A DNA stretch of 64,000 nucleotides. Origin: Rhodoluna sp. (GTDB lineage: Bacteria > Actinomycetota > Actinomycetes > Actinomycetales > Microbacteriaceae). A program made the translations under genes and the position numbers. Below the pieces are notes generated by a model. That model did no database searches. It was not told the origin of the DNA and was given only the letters and a program-made list of their open reading frames with translations. Shown piece by piece: positions 26,830 to 35,436 of the stretch. Within the stretch, counting starts at the first letter, position 1, and each line of letters starts with the position of its first letter. The stretch covers positions 62,001-126,000 of the forward strand of contig NZ_JAHEDV010000033.1 in the NCBI RefSeq assembly GCF_024641065.1, given 5' to 3'.

Positions 26830-29800
26830 TTTGTGCCTGCCTGTTCATTATTTTGATCTGGTGCGACTGCAAAAACCCGCGACAAAAACGCCCAGGCCCA
26901 GTCGATGATTTCTTTGTCTCGCATTGGTTCAAAGTTTTGGTCTCTTGGTGCAGGCACCATCAGGGTCTTCGCAGATTGCAGGTATTTGGCACCCGGGAAC
27001 AGGTGTGTGAGTTTTACCTGCGCAGCTTCATCCAAGGTGACCGGTTGCAATTTAACCTGCAAGCCAAGGATGTTGAAATCTTTGAGGCCGAGACGATTCG
27101 CTTGCTGGCGCAGCTCGGTGACCTCAATTAGATTCTTGACCGGGTCAGGAGCCTTGCCATAGCGGTCTTCTAGCTCGGCGAGAATGCCGTCAAGCTGGGC
27201 CCTGGTGCCGAGTTCGCCAGATGCCGCCGAAAGCTTGTGATAGGCCTCCAGGCGCAAGCGCTCACTGTCTACATAAGTCGATGGAATGTGAGCATCGACA
27301 GGCAATTCAAGTTTTAGCTCTGCTGGCGCCTCAATCCTCTCACCTTTGAAATCAGCCACAGCCTCACCGATCATTCGTAGGTAGAGGTCGAAACCAACAC
27401 CCGCGATGTGCCCTGATTGTTCGCCACCGAGAAGGTTGCCGGCACCTCGAATCTCAAGGTCTTTCATTGCAATCTGCATGCCGCCACCCAGCTCGTTGTT
27501 TTGAGCGATTGTTGCCAAGCGGTCGTGAGCTGTTTCGGTCAGCGGCTTGTCTGGTGCATAGAAGAAGTAGGCGTAGGCACGCTCGCGACTGCGACCAACG
27601 CGGCCACGAATTTGGTGCAACTGGCTGAGGCCAAAATTCTCAGCTCGGTCGATAATCAAGGTGTTGGCATTAGGAATGTCGATGCCGGTTTCGATAATCG
27701 TGGTTGACACCAAAACGTCAAATTTGCGTTCCCAGAAATCAACCACAACCTGCTCAAGAGCAACTTCTGACATTTGACCGTGTGCTACAGCAATTCGGGC
27801 TTCGGGAACCAGTTCGGCCAATTGATGTGCAACGGCCTCGATTGAGCTAACGCGGTTATGCACGAAGAACACCTGCCCCTCACGAATAAGCTCGCGCCTG
27901 ATAGCCGCAGCTACCTGCTTCTCGCTATAAGCACCGATGAAGGTCAAGATTGGGTGACGCTCTTCAGGCGGGGTCGCCAGGGTCGACATCTCACGGATGC
28001 CCGTAATTGCCATCTCAAGTGTGCGAGGAATAGGAGTTGCTGACATCGAAAGAATGTCGACATTAGTCTTCATCTCTTTCAACTTCTCTTTGTGTTCAAC
28101 GCCAAACCGTTGCTCTTCATCGATGATGATTAGGCCCAGCTGCTTAAACTTGACGCTCTCGCTTAACAAGCGGTGGGTACCAATGACCATGTCAATTGAA
28201 CCGTCAGCCAACCCAGCGAGGGTTTCTTTTACCTCTTTGGCCGTTTGAAAACGTGAGAGAGACCTGACATTTACCGGAAAACCTGCGTAACGCGCTTCGA
28301 AAGTATCCGTGTGCTGACGCACCAACAGCGTGGTTGGCACCAGCATTGCCACCTGTTTGCCATCTTGGATAGCCTTGAAGGCGGCTCGAACGGCAACTTC
28401 GGTTTTGCCATAACCAACGTCACCCGCGAGCAGGCGATCCATCGGAATCTCGCGCTCCATGTCGCGCTTTACCTCGTCAATCGTGGTGAGCTGGTCAGGC
28501 GTTTCAACGAACGAGAATGCTTCTTCGAGTTCATGCTGCCACTCGGTATCAGGCCCAAAGGCATAGCCCCGAGACTTCATTCTGGCTGAATAGAGCTTGA
28601 CCAAGTCGATAGCAATTTTACGAATGGCCTTGCGAGCGTTGCCCTTTGCTCTCGCCCAGTCGGTGCCGCCCATCTTTGAAAGAACCGGCGCCTCGCCACC
28701 AACATAGCGAGTGAGCAAATCAAGTTGATCGGTTGGCACAAACAGTGTGTCGCCAGGGTAGCCGCGCTTGCTTGGCGCGTATTCAATCAGCAGATATTCA
28801 CGTTGCGACTGCAGTTTGCCAACGCCGCTGGTTCGCTGAACAAGCTCAATAAAGCGGCCGATTCCGTGAGTTTCGTGAACCACATAATCGCCAGACTTGA
28901 GGCTCAGCGGGTCAACAGCCTGACCACGTTTGGCAGCCAACTTTCGAACCTGCGGGCTCACATAAGCCGAGCTCTTGCCATAAAACTCAGCTTCGGTAAG
29001 AACAATCAGTTTGCTGTCGGGTGCGGTGAAACCTTTTCGAAGCGAACCCTGAGCAACCTCAGCCTTGATTGAGGCGGCGTTCATCAACTCTTGTAGGCGC
29101 TCTACCGTGCCATGCCCCTCAGCTACCAGGATGATTTGCTGCCCGTTTTTAGCTTGGTCTTCAAGCCACTCGGTTGCCGTCGTGTCGAGCCCCTTGAAAT
29201 TCGGAATCTCGAATAACCCAAGATTGACCAGCGAATCATCATCGGCACCGAACTGTGAAACGGTGAACATGGCCCGGCCATCCAAGGCATCTTTGAACTG
29301 GCTAAGTTCGACAAAACCGCCGGTGCTCAAATCAATCGGAGCGCTCGCACCTTCGGTGGCGGCATCCCAGGCAGCATGCAAAAACTCTTCATTAGTTTCA
29401 ACCAGGCTGGCCGCTCGTGCAGCAGATTTTTCAGGTGAAAGTAGGGTGACCAATGTATTCTTCGGCAGGTAATCGGTGAATGGAACCAGCTTGTCGACCA
29501 GTACCGGAGCCAATGATTCCATGCCATCAACTGGAATGCCTTCGGCCAACTTGGCAAGCATGGTGGAGATGTTTGGAAACTCGTGAACCATCTCACGGGC
29601 CCGCGACGCAACACTCGGTGTGATGATGATCTCGCGAGCCGGATAGATCTCAATTTCGTCGACTTTGCCTTCGATTGAACGTTGGTCAGCCACCGAAAAT
29701 TGTCGGATCTCATCGAGTTCATCACCGAAGAATTCAAGGCGCATTGCATGTTCGGCTGTGGTCGGAAAAATATCCAGGATGCCGCCGCGAGCAGCGAACT

Positions 29801-30368
29801 CGCCACGTTTGGTAACCATGTCTACTCGGTGGTAAGCCAGCTCAACGAGCTTTAGCGACAACTCGAATAACAAATAATCTTTGCCGCGCTCAAGTTTGAG
29901 AGGCGGAAACTTTGCCAAACCTTCGACAACCGGCTGGAGAACAGCGCGCACTGATGCAATCACGTAAACCGGGTGGGTGATCTTCTCGCCCAGCGCCTCG
30001 ATGTCACCGAGACGATGCAAAACTTTGAGTCGCCGTCCTACCGTTTCGGGGCTAGGGCTAAGCCTTTCGTGAGGCAGGGTCTCCCAAGAAGGAAACTCAA
30101 GTATTTCTGAGTCTGGTTCCAAATCATGCAAGGCAGCTGCAAGGTCTTCGCCCTCACGACCGGTCGCAACAACGATTAGTTGCACTGGCGAGAGCTTTGA
30201 GCTCTTTCGAAATTCGGTGATTGCCGCCACTACAGCCGAGTGCGCGCCCTGAGGAGCGATTAGATCAACACGTTGATTTTTGATTTTCGCTTGAAGTGCT
30301 GCGAAGGGATACCCTTCAGAAATGAGTGCGCCAAGGCGCGACAGGGCCTTGAGATTTTGCGTACTCAC
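26826..30368 (-). CDS. mfd: Transcription-repair coupling factor Mfd
   Basis: 1180-residue DNA translocase that removes stalled RNA polymerase and recruits UvrA. Domain order: UvrB-like N-terminal module (~30-330), RNA polymerase interaction domain (~490-570, containing GDYVVHETHGIGRF), RecG-like translocase with Walker A GDVGYGKTE and the DEEQRFG box (~640-960), and a C-terminal TRCF domain. It starts with GTG; TAGACT at -12..-7 overlaps the pth stop codon, suggesting its own leaderless start as well as read-through from pth. The stop overlaps mazG. Confidence 0.97.
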   Translation of the reverse strand: MSTQNLKALSRLGALISEGYPFAALQAKIKNQRVDLIAPQGAHSAVVAAITEFRKSSKLSPVQLIVVATGREGEDLAAALHDLEPDSEILEFPSWETLPHERLSPSPETVGRRLKVLHRLGDIEALGEKITHPVYVIASVRAVLQPVVEGLAKFPPLKLERGKDYLLFELSLKLVELAYHRVDMVTKRGEFAARGGILDIFPTTAEHAMRLEFFGDELDEIRQFSVADQRSIEGKVDEIEIYPAREIIITPSVASRAREMVHEFPNISTMLAKLAEGIPVDGMESLAPVLVDKLVPFTDYLPKNTLVTLLSPEKSAARAASLVETNEEFLHAAWDAATEGASAPIDLSTGGFVELSQFKDALDGRAMFTVSQFGADDDSLVNLGLFEIPNFKGLDTTATEWLEDQAKNGQQIILVAEGHGTVERLQELMNAASIKAEVAQGSLRKGFTAPDSKLIVLTEAEFYGKSSAYVSPQVRKLAAKRGQAVDPLSLKSGDYVVHETHGIGRFIELVQRTSGVGKLQSQREYLLIEYAPSKRGYPGDTLFVPTDQLDLLTRYVGGEAPVLSKMGGTDWARAKGNARKAIRKIAIDLVKLYSARMKSRGYAFGPDTEWQHELEEAFSFVETPDQLTTIDEVKRDMEREIPMDRLLAGDVGYGKTEVAVRAAFKAIQDGKQVAMLVPTTLLVRQHTDTFEARYAGFPVNVRSLSRFQTAKEVKETLAGLADGSIDMVIGTHRLLSESVKFKQLGLIIIDEEQRFGVEHKEKLKEMKTNVDILSMSATPIPRTLEMAITGIREMSTLATPPEERHPILTFIGAYSEKQVAAAIRRELIREGQVFFVHNRVSSIEAVAHQLAELVPEARIAVAHGQMSEVALEQVVVDFWERKFDVLVSTTIIETGIDIPNANTLIIDRAENFGLSQLHQIRGRVGRSRERAYAYFFYAPDKPLTETAHDRLATIAQNNELGGGMQIAMKDLEIRGAGNLLGGEQSGHIAGVGFDLYLRMIGEAVADFKGERIEAPAELKLELPVDAHIPSTYVDSERLRLEAYHKLSAASGELGTRAQLDGILAELEDRYGKAPDPVKNLIEVTELRQQANRLGLKDFNILGLQVKLQPVTLDEAAQVKLTHLFPGAKYLQSAKTLMVPAPRDQNFEPMRDKEIIDWAWAFLSRVFAVAPDQNNEQAGTK

Positions 30369-30374
30369 AGGGCA

Positions 30375-30380
30375 AGTCTA
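30375..30380 (-). promoter_or_regulatory. -10-like TAGACT at -12..-7 of mfd
   Basis: TAGACT on the minus strand is exactly 12-7 bases before the mfd GTG; its first three bases are the TAG stop codon of pth. Confidence 0.5.
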
Positions 30381-30965
30381 ATTGCCAGCAGTGTTGAAGA
30401 CATTTTGAGCTGCCTGAACTCCATTGCGCACGATGGCCTCAACTGCATCGGCTGCGATTTCTAGCGTGACCGGCAAGTTCTTGCGCTCGGCCGATGAAAA
30501 ATCTTTAAGTACAAAGTCTGCGGTATCCATACGACCCGGTGGTCGACCAATACCCACTCGAATACGAGCAAAATCGTTCGACCCGCTTGCCGCAATAATG
30601 TCGCGAAGACCGTTGTGCCCGCCGTGGCCACCACCCTGTTTGATGCGAACGGTTTCGGCATCAATATCTAGTTCGTCGTGAATCACGATGACATTTTCAA
30701 CTGGGATGTCATAGAACTTCATCAGCGACGAGACTGGGCCACCGCTGGTGTTCATGTATGAACCAGGCTTGGCGAGAATAACTTTTGGGCCACCAGCAAA
30801 GAGCCGAGCCTCGGCTACGGCAGCATTAGATTTGTGGCTTTTGAAACTGACACTGATTCGATCGGCCAAAACTGAAAGAACCATCTGGCCAACATTGTGC
30901 CGATTAGCAGAATAGTCGGGCCCGGGGTTACCGAGCCCGACTACTAAGTAAGCCGAATTATTCAG
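30378..30965 (-). CDS. pth: Peptidyl-tRNA hydrolase, probable CTG start
   Basis: Releases tRNA from prematurely dissociated peptidyl-tRNA. The first ATG in frame (30884) would give only 168 residues and lose the family N-terminus. The codons upstream, from CTG 30965, encode NNSAYLVVGLGNPGPDYSANRHNVGQ, which contains the conserved LVVGLGNPGP strand-loop and the catalytic histidine of NRHNVG. With them the protein is 195 residues, the normal length, and has N-terminal substrate residues. No ATG, GTG or TTG exists in frame upstream of 30884. CTG 30965 lies four bases after the rplY stop, so translation is probably coupled. Other motifs (PGSYMNTSGGPV, HDELDI, GGHGGHNGLRDI) are intact. Confidence 0.9.
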   Translation of the reverse strand: MNNSAYLVVGLGNPGPDYSANRHNVGQMVLSVLADRISVSFKSHKSNAAVAEARLFAGGPKVILAKPGSYMNTSGGPVSSLMKFYDIPVENVIVIHDELDIDAETVRIKQGGGHGGHNGLRDIIAASGSNDFARIRVGIGRPPGRMDTADFVLKDFSSAERKNLPVTLEIAADAVEAIVRNGVQAAQNVFNTAGN

Positions 30966-30969
30966 TTGA

Positions 30970-31539
30970 TTACTCTGCTGCTAGTTCTGCTGCGTGACCA
31001 GCTGCGGTTGCAACTACAGAAGCGATTAGCTCGTCGTCTGCTAGCTCAAGCTTTGCGCCTGCAGGAACCTTTACGTCCTTAGCAAGAACGTGGAAGCCTG
31101 CGCCCTCCTTGTTGAAGACAACCTCAACGAAGTCAGGAATGCTGGTTGCAGCAACTTCTAGCTTCACGGTCTTGTGCTCAAGGTCGATTACGGTGCCAGA
31201 TAGTGACTCACCGATTACGTGAACAGGAACCTCAACGTGAACGCGCTCACCCTTGATTAGGGTCACTAGGTCAACGTGCTCGATGATCTGGGTTACTGGG
31301 TCTTTTGAAGCGCTCTTTACAAGAACTGACTCTTCTTTGCCATCGATGGTTAGGTCGATAACTGCGTTCTTGTGGCGAAGGATAAGTGCAAGCTCGCGAG
31401 CAGGAACGGTGATGTGACGAGCCTCGGTGCCGTGACCGTAGATAACTGCAGGGGTCTGACCTGCTGCACGGAACTTGCGAGAAGCACCCTTACCGAATGC
31501 GTTGCGGACTGAACCGGTTAGCTTTGCTGCTGTGTTCAT
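30970..31539 (-). CDS. rplY: 50S ribosomal protein L25/general stress protein Ctc
   Basis: 5S rRNA-binding ribosomal protein of the long Ctc type: N-terminal L25 domain (about residues 5-92, beginning KLTGSVRNAFGKGASRKFRAAGQTPAVIYG) and C-terminal TL5-like beta domain (about 95-175). Length is 189 residues from ATG 31539, which has GGAAA about nine bases upstream; ATG 31551 would add METN. The open frame extends further but without support. It is followed by pth after four bases. Upstream is a 130-base leader with possible structure. Confidence 0.93.
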   Translation of the reverse strand: MNTAAKLTGSVRNAFGKGASRKFRAAGQTPAVIYGHGTEARHITVPARELALILRHKNAVIDLTIDGKEESVLVKSASKDPVTQIIEHVDLVTLIKGERVHVEVPVHVIGESLSGTVIDLEHKTVKLEVAATSIPDFVEVVFNKEGAGFHVLAKDVKVPAGAKLELADDELIASVVATAAGHAAELAAE

Positions 31540-31583
31540 GTTTGTTTCCATTCTGATTTGGTTTATCAACTCAAGCGTTGAAC

Positions 31584-31651
31584 GCGAGGATACCTGCCAG
31601 TGGAAACCGGCTAATTGCCCCGTCGATAACGGCCCCAAATGGAGCCCTCGC
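31584..31651 (-). promoter_or_regulatory. Possible structured RNA leader of rplY
   Basis: In the 130-base gap before rplY the minus strand has GCGAGG and CCTCGC (31646-31651 with 31584-31589) that can pair and enclose inner hairpins such as GGCTCC-ATTT-GGGGCC. Such an arrangement would suit an autoregulatory ribosomal-protein leader, but the stems are short and the inner hairpin competes with the outer one for one base. Confidence 0.25.
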
Positions 31652-31669
31652 CGTTGTCTTTATGCCAGT

Positions 31670-32842
31670 CTAGCGGGGTTGAAGCCCTTCGGCAAACAGC
31701 AAACCGGCCGATGACGCCAAAATAAGGCAAAGCGCCAGGCCAATCAGCGGAACAAATTTTGGCATGATTCTTTCTTCATCAGGCTGAGCCAAAGCACTCA
31801 GGTGCCCTACCGCGTAATAGAACAGGACACCAAGTGAAGACAGCGAGATTACCCAAGCAATCGGTCCAGAGAAGACCAATACGCCGGCAATCAGAGCGAT
31901 AAAGATTTCTGCCATCCAAGGTGCGCCAAAGCGGTTTCGCTTAGCGAAGAGTGCGGTGATGGCTCCATCCGTAGCCATTTCAGCGGCAGTTCTAGAGACA
32001 CCGGCCAACAACGCCAACATTGAACCCAACGATGCAAGTGCTGCAACTGCGATAACCAGCCAACCAAGCTGCAGCCCCATGGCAGAAAAGTGAGCGACAA
32101 AGGGCATTGAATCGGCAACTACCGTAGCCGGAAGAATTGGTGCGAGCACGTTGGCCAGCCCAATGTAAATCAGCAAAACCAAGGCAAGGCTGATGGCGAT
32201 AGCCTTTGGAATGTTGTTCTTGGCGTCACGCACCTCAGAGCCAAGCGTGGCAACTCGCGCGTAGCCAGCAAAGGCAAAAAAGAAGATTGCTGCCGCTGCC
32301 AGAATTTTTGGATCTTCAGACATGCTTACCGGAGCAACCAAATCAATCGCGTATGGGTGAAAACCGCTAATCACGATTGTGAACACCAACAACGAAACAG
32401 TAATGCCGGCCAAAATTGCGGCTATGAGGGCGGTTCTTTGTATTCCAAGAATGTTGATGATTGCCAAAACTGCAATAGCAGCCGCGCCGACCTGAGTTTT
32501 GTACTCGGGCAAAACATACGAGCCAAAGACTAGAGCAATGGCAGCAATTGAGGCAATTTTTCCGAGGATGAATGCCAGCCCAGCGGTGCGAGCTAGTTTC
32601 TCGGTTCGGTAAACCCGGGCATAAGCATAAACACCGCCTGGTCGATCGACTTGTCTAGCCAATTGATAAATCGACGCCGCATTGAGTGCGGCAGTAGTTG
32701 CAGCAATCATAAGAGCTAGCCAAAGCCAGTTGGCAGCCAAGTCAAATGCTTCACGAAAAACTACGAAAACACCAGCGCCAAGCATTGAAGCAAGCCCGAT
32801 GGCGATTGCTCCGAATAACCCGACCTGCTGGGTAGGTTTCAT
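31670..32842 (-). CDS. APC-superfamily amino acid permease
   Basis: 390-residue transporter with about 11-12 predicted membrane helices. The first helix has the APC glycine motif IAIGLASMLGAGVFVVF that binds the amino acid backbone. Compared with 12-14-helix relatives it is short at the C-terminus, which ends soon after the last helix. Substrate cannot be told from sequence. ATG 32842 has no obvious ribosome binding site; TAGCCA at -12..-7 nearly matches the TANNNT pattern. It lies between prs and rplY, an insertion in the usual gene order. Confidence 0.9.
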   Translation of the reverse strand: MKPTQQVGLFGAIAIGLASMLGAGVFVVFREAFDLAANWLWLALMIAATTAALNAASIYQLARQVDRPGGVYAYARVYRTEKLARTAGLAFILGKIASIAAIALVFGSYVLPEYKTQVGAAAIAVLAIINILGIQRTALIAAILAGITVSLLVFTIVISGFHPYAIDLVAPVSMSEDPKILAAAAIFFFAFAGYARVATLGSEVRDAKNNIPKAIAISLALVLLIYIGLANVLAPILPATVVADSMPFVAHFSAMGLQLGWLVIAVAALASLGSMLALLAGVSRTAAEMATDGAITALFAKRNRFGAPWMAEIFIALIAGVLVFSGPIAWVISLSSLGVLFYYAVGHLSALAQPDEERIMPKFVPLIGLALCLILASSAGLLFAEGLQPR

Positions 32843-32860
32843 CGTGGTTGGCTACGCGAC

Positions 32861-33835
32861 TTAGGCGTGACCTGGGAACAGCTTGTTGACTGATTCGTCA
32901 CCAAAAACTGCGCTGATTGCTGCTGCGATTAGCGGCGCAATCGAGAGCACGGTTAGGTTGTCGAACTGTTTTTCTGGAGTGATAGGCAGGGTGTTGGTAA
33001 CGATAACCTCGTCAACAACGCCTGAAGACAAACGCTCAACGGCTGGGTTCGAGAATACTGCGTGCGTTGCAGCAACAATCACTCGAGCTGCGCCGTTGTC
33101 TTTTAGAGCCTTAGCAGCGGCAACGATGGTGCCGGCGGTGTCGATCATGTCGTCAACCAACAAACAGGTTCGGCCCTTAACATCACCAACAAGCTCGTGA
33201 GCTTCAACCTGGTTTGGGCGGTCTGGGTCGCGACGCTTGTGAATGATTGCCAGTGGAGCACCAAGACGCTCTGCCCAGATGTCAGCAACACGAACGCGAC
33301 CAGAGTCTGGCGAAACCACGGTCAGGTTTTCGTTGCCAAAACGCTCAGCAACATGATCTGCCAACATTGGCAACGCCCAAAGGTGGTCAACTGGGCCGTC
33401 AAAGAAACCTTGAATCTGAGGAGTGTGCAAGTCAACCGACATGATGCGGTTAGCGCCGGCTGCTTTGAATAGGTCGGTCATTAGTCGAGCTGAGATTGGC
33501 TCACGACCCTTGTGCTTCTTGTCTTGGCGGGCATAAGGAAAGAACGGTGCAACAACGGTGATTCGTTTTGCTGACGAACGCTTCATAGCGTCAACCATCA
33601 AAAGCTGTTCCATAACCCAGTTGTTAATGCCTGCAGCGTGTGACTGAATCACAAAAGCGTCTACTCCGCGAACCGACTCTTCATAACGAACAAAGGTCTC
33701 ACCGTTGGCGAAGTCATATGCCGTGGTTGGCACAAGTGAAGTGTTTAGCAGGGTTGCTACCTCTTCAGCCAGTTCTTGGTGGGCACGTCCGCTTACGATT
33801 ACCAGTCGCTTTGAGTTGCTGGCTGTGATTTCCAA
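32861..33835 (-). CDS. prs: Ribose-phosphate pyrophosphokinase
   Basis: Makes phosphoribosyl pyrophosphate for nucleotide, histidine and tryptophan synthesis. The 324-residue protein has DLHTPQIQGFFDGPVDHL near 140, the ribose-5-phosphate and metal segments SPDSGRVRVADIWAERL, and the PRPP loop CLLVDDMIDTAGTI near 228. The frame is open back into glmU, but TTG 33835 is the sensible start: CGGGAG lies about six bases before it and it leaves 28 bases after the glmU stop. glmU-prs is the conserved actinobacterial operon. Confidence 0.95.
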   Translation of the reverse strand: MEITASNSKRLVIVSGRAHQELAEEVATLLNTSLVPTTAYDFANGETFVRYEESVRGVDAFVIQSHAAGINNWVMEQLLMVDAMKRSSAKRITVVAPFFPYARQDKKHKGREPISARLMTDLFKAAGANRIMSVDLHTPQIQGFFDGPVDHLWALPMLADHVAERFGNENLTVVSPDSGRVRVADIWAERLGAPLAIIHKRRDPDRPNQVEAHELVGDVKGRTCLLVDDMIDTAGTIVAAAKALKDNGAARVIVAATHAVFSNPAVERLSSGVVDEVIVTNTLPITPEKQFDNLTVLSIAPLIAAAISAVFGDESVNKLFPGHA

Positions 33836-33863
33836 GGTGGGCTCCCGCTCTGTCTGAAGGTTT

Positions 33864-35288
33864 TTAGTTTTTAGCTTTTTGGGCTGCGTCTGCTGCATTG
33901 GTGCCTGGGCGCTTTGAAATCACCCAGTCGGCGATGTTTCGCTGCGGTGCTACATTCATCGCGAGGTCGCCTGACGCGACATCCTTGCGAACCACTGTTC
34001 CGGCTGCTGTGTAGGCTCCATCACCAATCGTAATAGGTGCGACCATCACGTTATGCGAGCCGGTTCGAACGTGCGAACCGATGGTGCTCTTGTGCTTGTT
34101 CACGCCATCGTAATTGGCAAAAATCGTGCCGGCACCGATGTTTGATTCTTCGCCGATGGTTGCGTCACCTACATAGCTGAGGTGTGGAACTTTGGAACCA
34201 GCGCCAATCTTGGCGTTTTTGGTCTCAACAAAAGTTCCGATTTTGCCATCTGCACCTAGGTCGGTTCCGGGGCGCAGATAGGCAAACGGGCCGACGCTCG
34301 CGCCTGCACCAATCTTTGAACCAAGTACGTGTGATTTCAACACGGATGCGCCCGCACCAACCTCAGAATCAATCAGGGTTACGTCTGGTCCAACCGTGGC
34401 ACCCTCGCCGATCACGGTTGAGCCTTTAAGGAATGTTCCAGGCAATACGGTCACATCTTGACCAAGCTGAACATTTACGTCGATCCAGGTGCTGGCTGGG
34501 TCAAGAATGGTGACGCCGGCACGCTGCCAGGCCTCGCAAATTCTAAAGTTCAATTCAGCAGCAAGTTCAGCAAGCTGCACGCGATCGTTGATTCCGGCAA
34601 CCAACCAGTTGTCTTCGATTGCTAGCGCCTGCACACCGTGACCTTGAACCAGCAACTCGGCTGCAACATCAGTCAGATACTTCTCGCCCTGTGCATTGTG
34701 CGAACCAATTTTTGAAAGCGATGCGCGAAGCAGTGCCGCGTCAAATACATAGACACCGGCGTTTACCTCGCAGATTTCGAGCTGTTCGGGGGTTGCATCG
34801 CGGTGCTCAATAATTTGAACGAAGTCGCCTGAATCGTTGCGAATGATTCGACCGTAACCAGTTGCGTCATCAACGATTGTGGTGAGCACAGAGGCGGCAA
34901 AGTTTCCATCCTGGTGCGCTTCTAGCAAAGCGGTCAAAGTGGCAGTGTCGAGCAATGGAACATCGCCCGAGGTAACAACAACAGTGCCTTCAAAGTCACT
35001 AGGCAGGCTGAATAGCCCACATTCAACTGCGCGGCCGGTGCCAGGAATATCGTCCTGCTCAGCGATAACGGCGTGAGGGAAAGCTGACTGAATGTATTCG
35101 GCAAGCAGTTCTTTTTTGTGGCGAATTACCGGAATCACGTGCTGTGCGTCGAGTGAACTGGCAGTTGCCAAAACATGGCCCAAAAGCGGAAGGCCCGCAA
35201 GTTCGTGCATGACCTTTGGCTTGGCTGACTTCATGCGAGTGCCTTCGCCGGCCGACAAAATCACGATTGCCAACTGCTTATTGCTCAT
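33864..35288 (-). CDS. glmU: Bifunctional UDP-N-acetylglucosamine pyrophosphorylase/glucosamine-1-phosphate acetyltransferase GlmU
   Basis: Final two steps to UDP-GlcNAc for peptidoglycan. The 474-residue protein has an N-terminal nucleotidyltransferase (VILSAGEGTRMKS, residues ~8-18; GDVPLL near 108) and a C-terminal left-handed beta-helix with repeated hexapeptides (~255-450) carrying acetyltransferase residues in LRPGTDLG and HLSYVGDA. ATG 35288 has GGAG about five bases upstream; an upstream in-frame start runs toward tRNA-Gln and is unlikely. It lies 24 bases downstream of tRNA-Gln and may be co-transcribed with it. Confidence 0.96.
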   Translation of the reverse strand: MSNKQLAIVILSAGEGTRMKSAKPKVMHELAGLPLLGHVLATASSLDAQHVIPVIRHKKELLAEYIQSAFPHAVIAEQDDIPGTGRAVECGLFSLPSDFEGTVVVTSGDVPLLDTATLTALLEAHQDGNFAASVLTTIVDDATGYGRIIRNDSGDFVQIIEHRDATPEQLEICEVNAGVYVFDAALLRASLSKIGSHNAQGEKYLTDVAAELLVQGHGVQALAIEDNWLVAGINDRVQLAELAAELNFRICEAWQRAGVTILDPASTWIDVNVQLGQDVTVLPGTFLKGSTVIGEGATVGPDVTLIDSEVGAGASVLKSHVLGSKIGAGASVGPFAYLRPGTDLGADGKIGTFVETKNAKIGAGSKVPHLSYVGDATIGEESNIGAGTIFANYDGVNKHKSTIGSHVRTGSHNVMVAPITIGDGAYTAAGTVVRKDVASGDLAMNVAPQRNIADWVISKRPGTNAADAAQKAKN

Positions 35289-35312
35289 TGCACTCCGATC
35301 AGAATAAATGCG

Positions 35313-35383
35313 CTCCCCCACCAGGACTCGAACCTAGAAAGCCGCCTCCAAAGGGCGGAGTGTTGCCATTACACCATGGGGGA
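35313..35383 (-). tRNA. tRNA-Gln (anticodon UUG)
   Basis: 71 bases on the minus strand: acceptor TCCCCCA/TGGGGGA with U1-A72 and G73 as usual for tRNA-Gln, anticodon stem CCGCC/GGCGG, loop CTTTGGA giving anticodon TTG, T stem CTAGG/CCTGG with TTCGAGT loop. CCA is not encoded. The position directly upstream of glmU is the standard one in Microbacteriaceae. Confidence 0.95.
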
Positions 35384-35436
35384 TCTGCAGTCTTTCAACT
35401 GCCCCTTAAGTCTGCCATACGGCAGGCCCGCTCTTG

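Noticed and set aside
31560-31669. A tRNA or other structural RNA in the gap between rplY and the permease
   Set aside because: No cloverleaf can be formed and no T-loop consensus is present; only short stems remain, which I listed as a low-confidence leader.
33836-33898. In-frame N-terminal extension of prs
   Set aside because: The extra 21 codons overlap the end of glmU, have no support from family length, and TTG 33835 has a good ribosome binding site.
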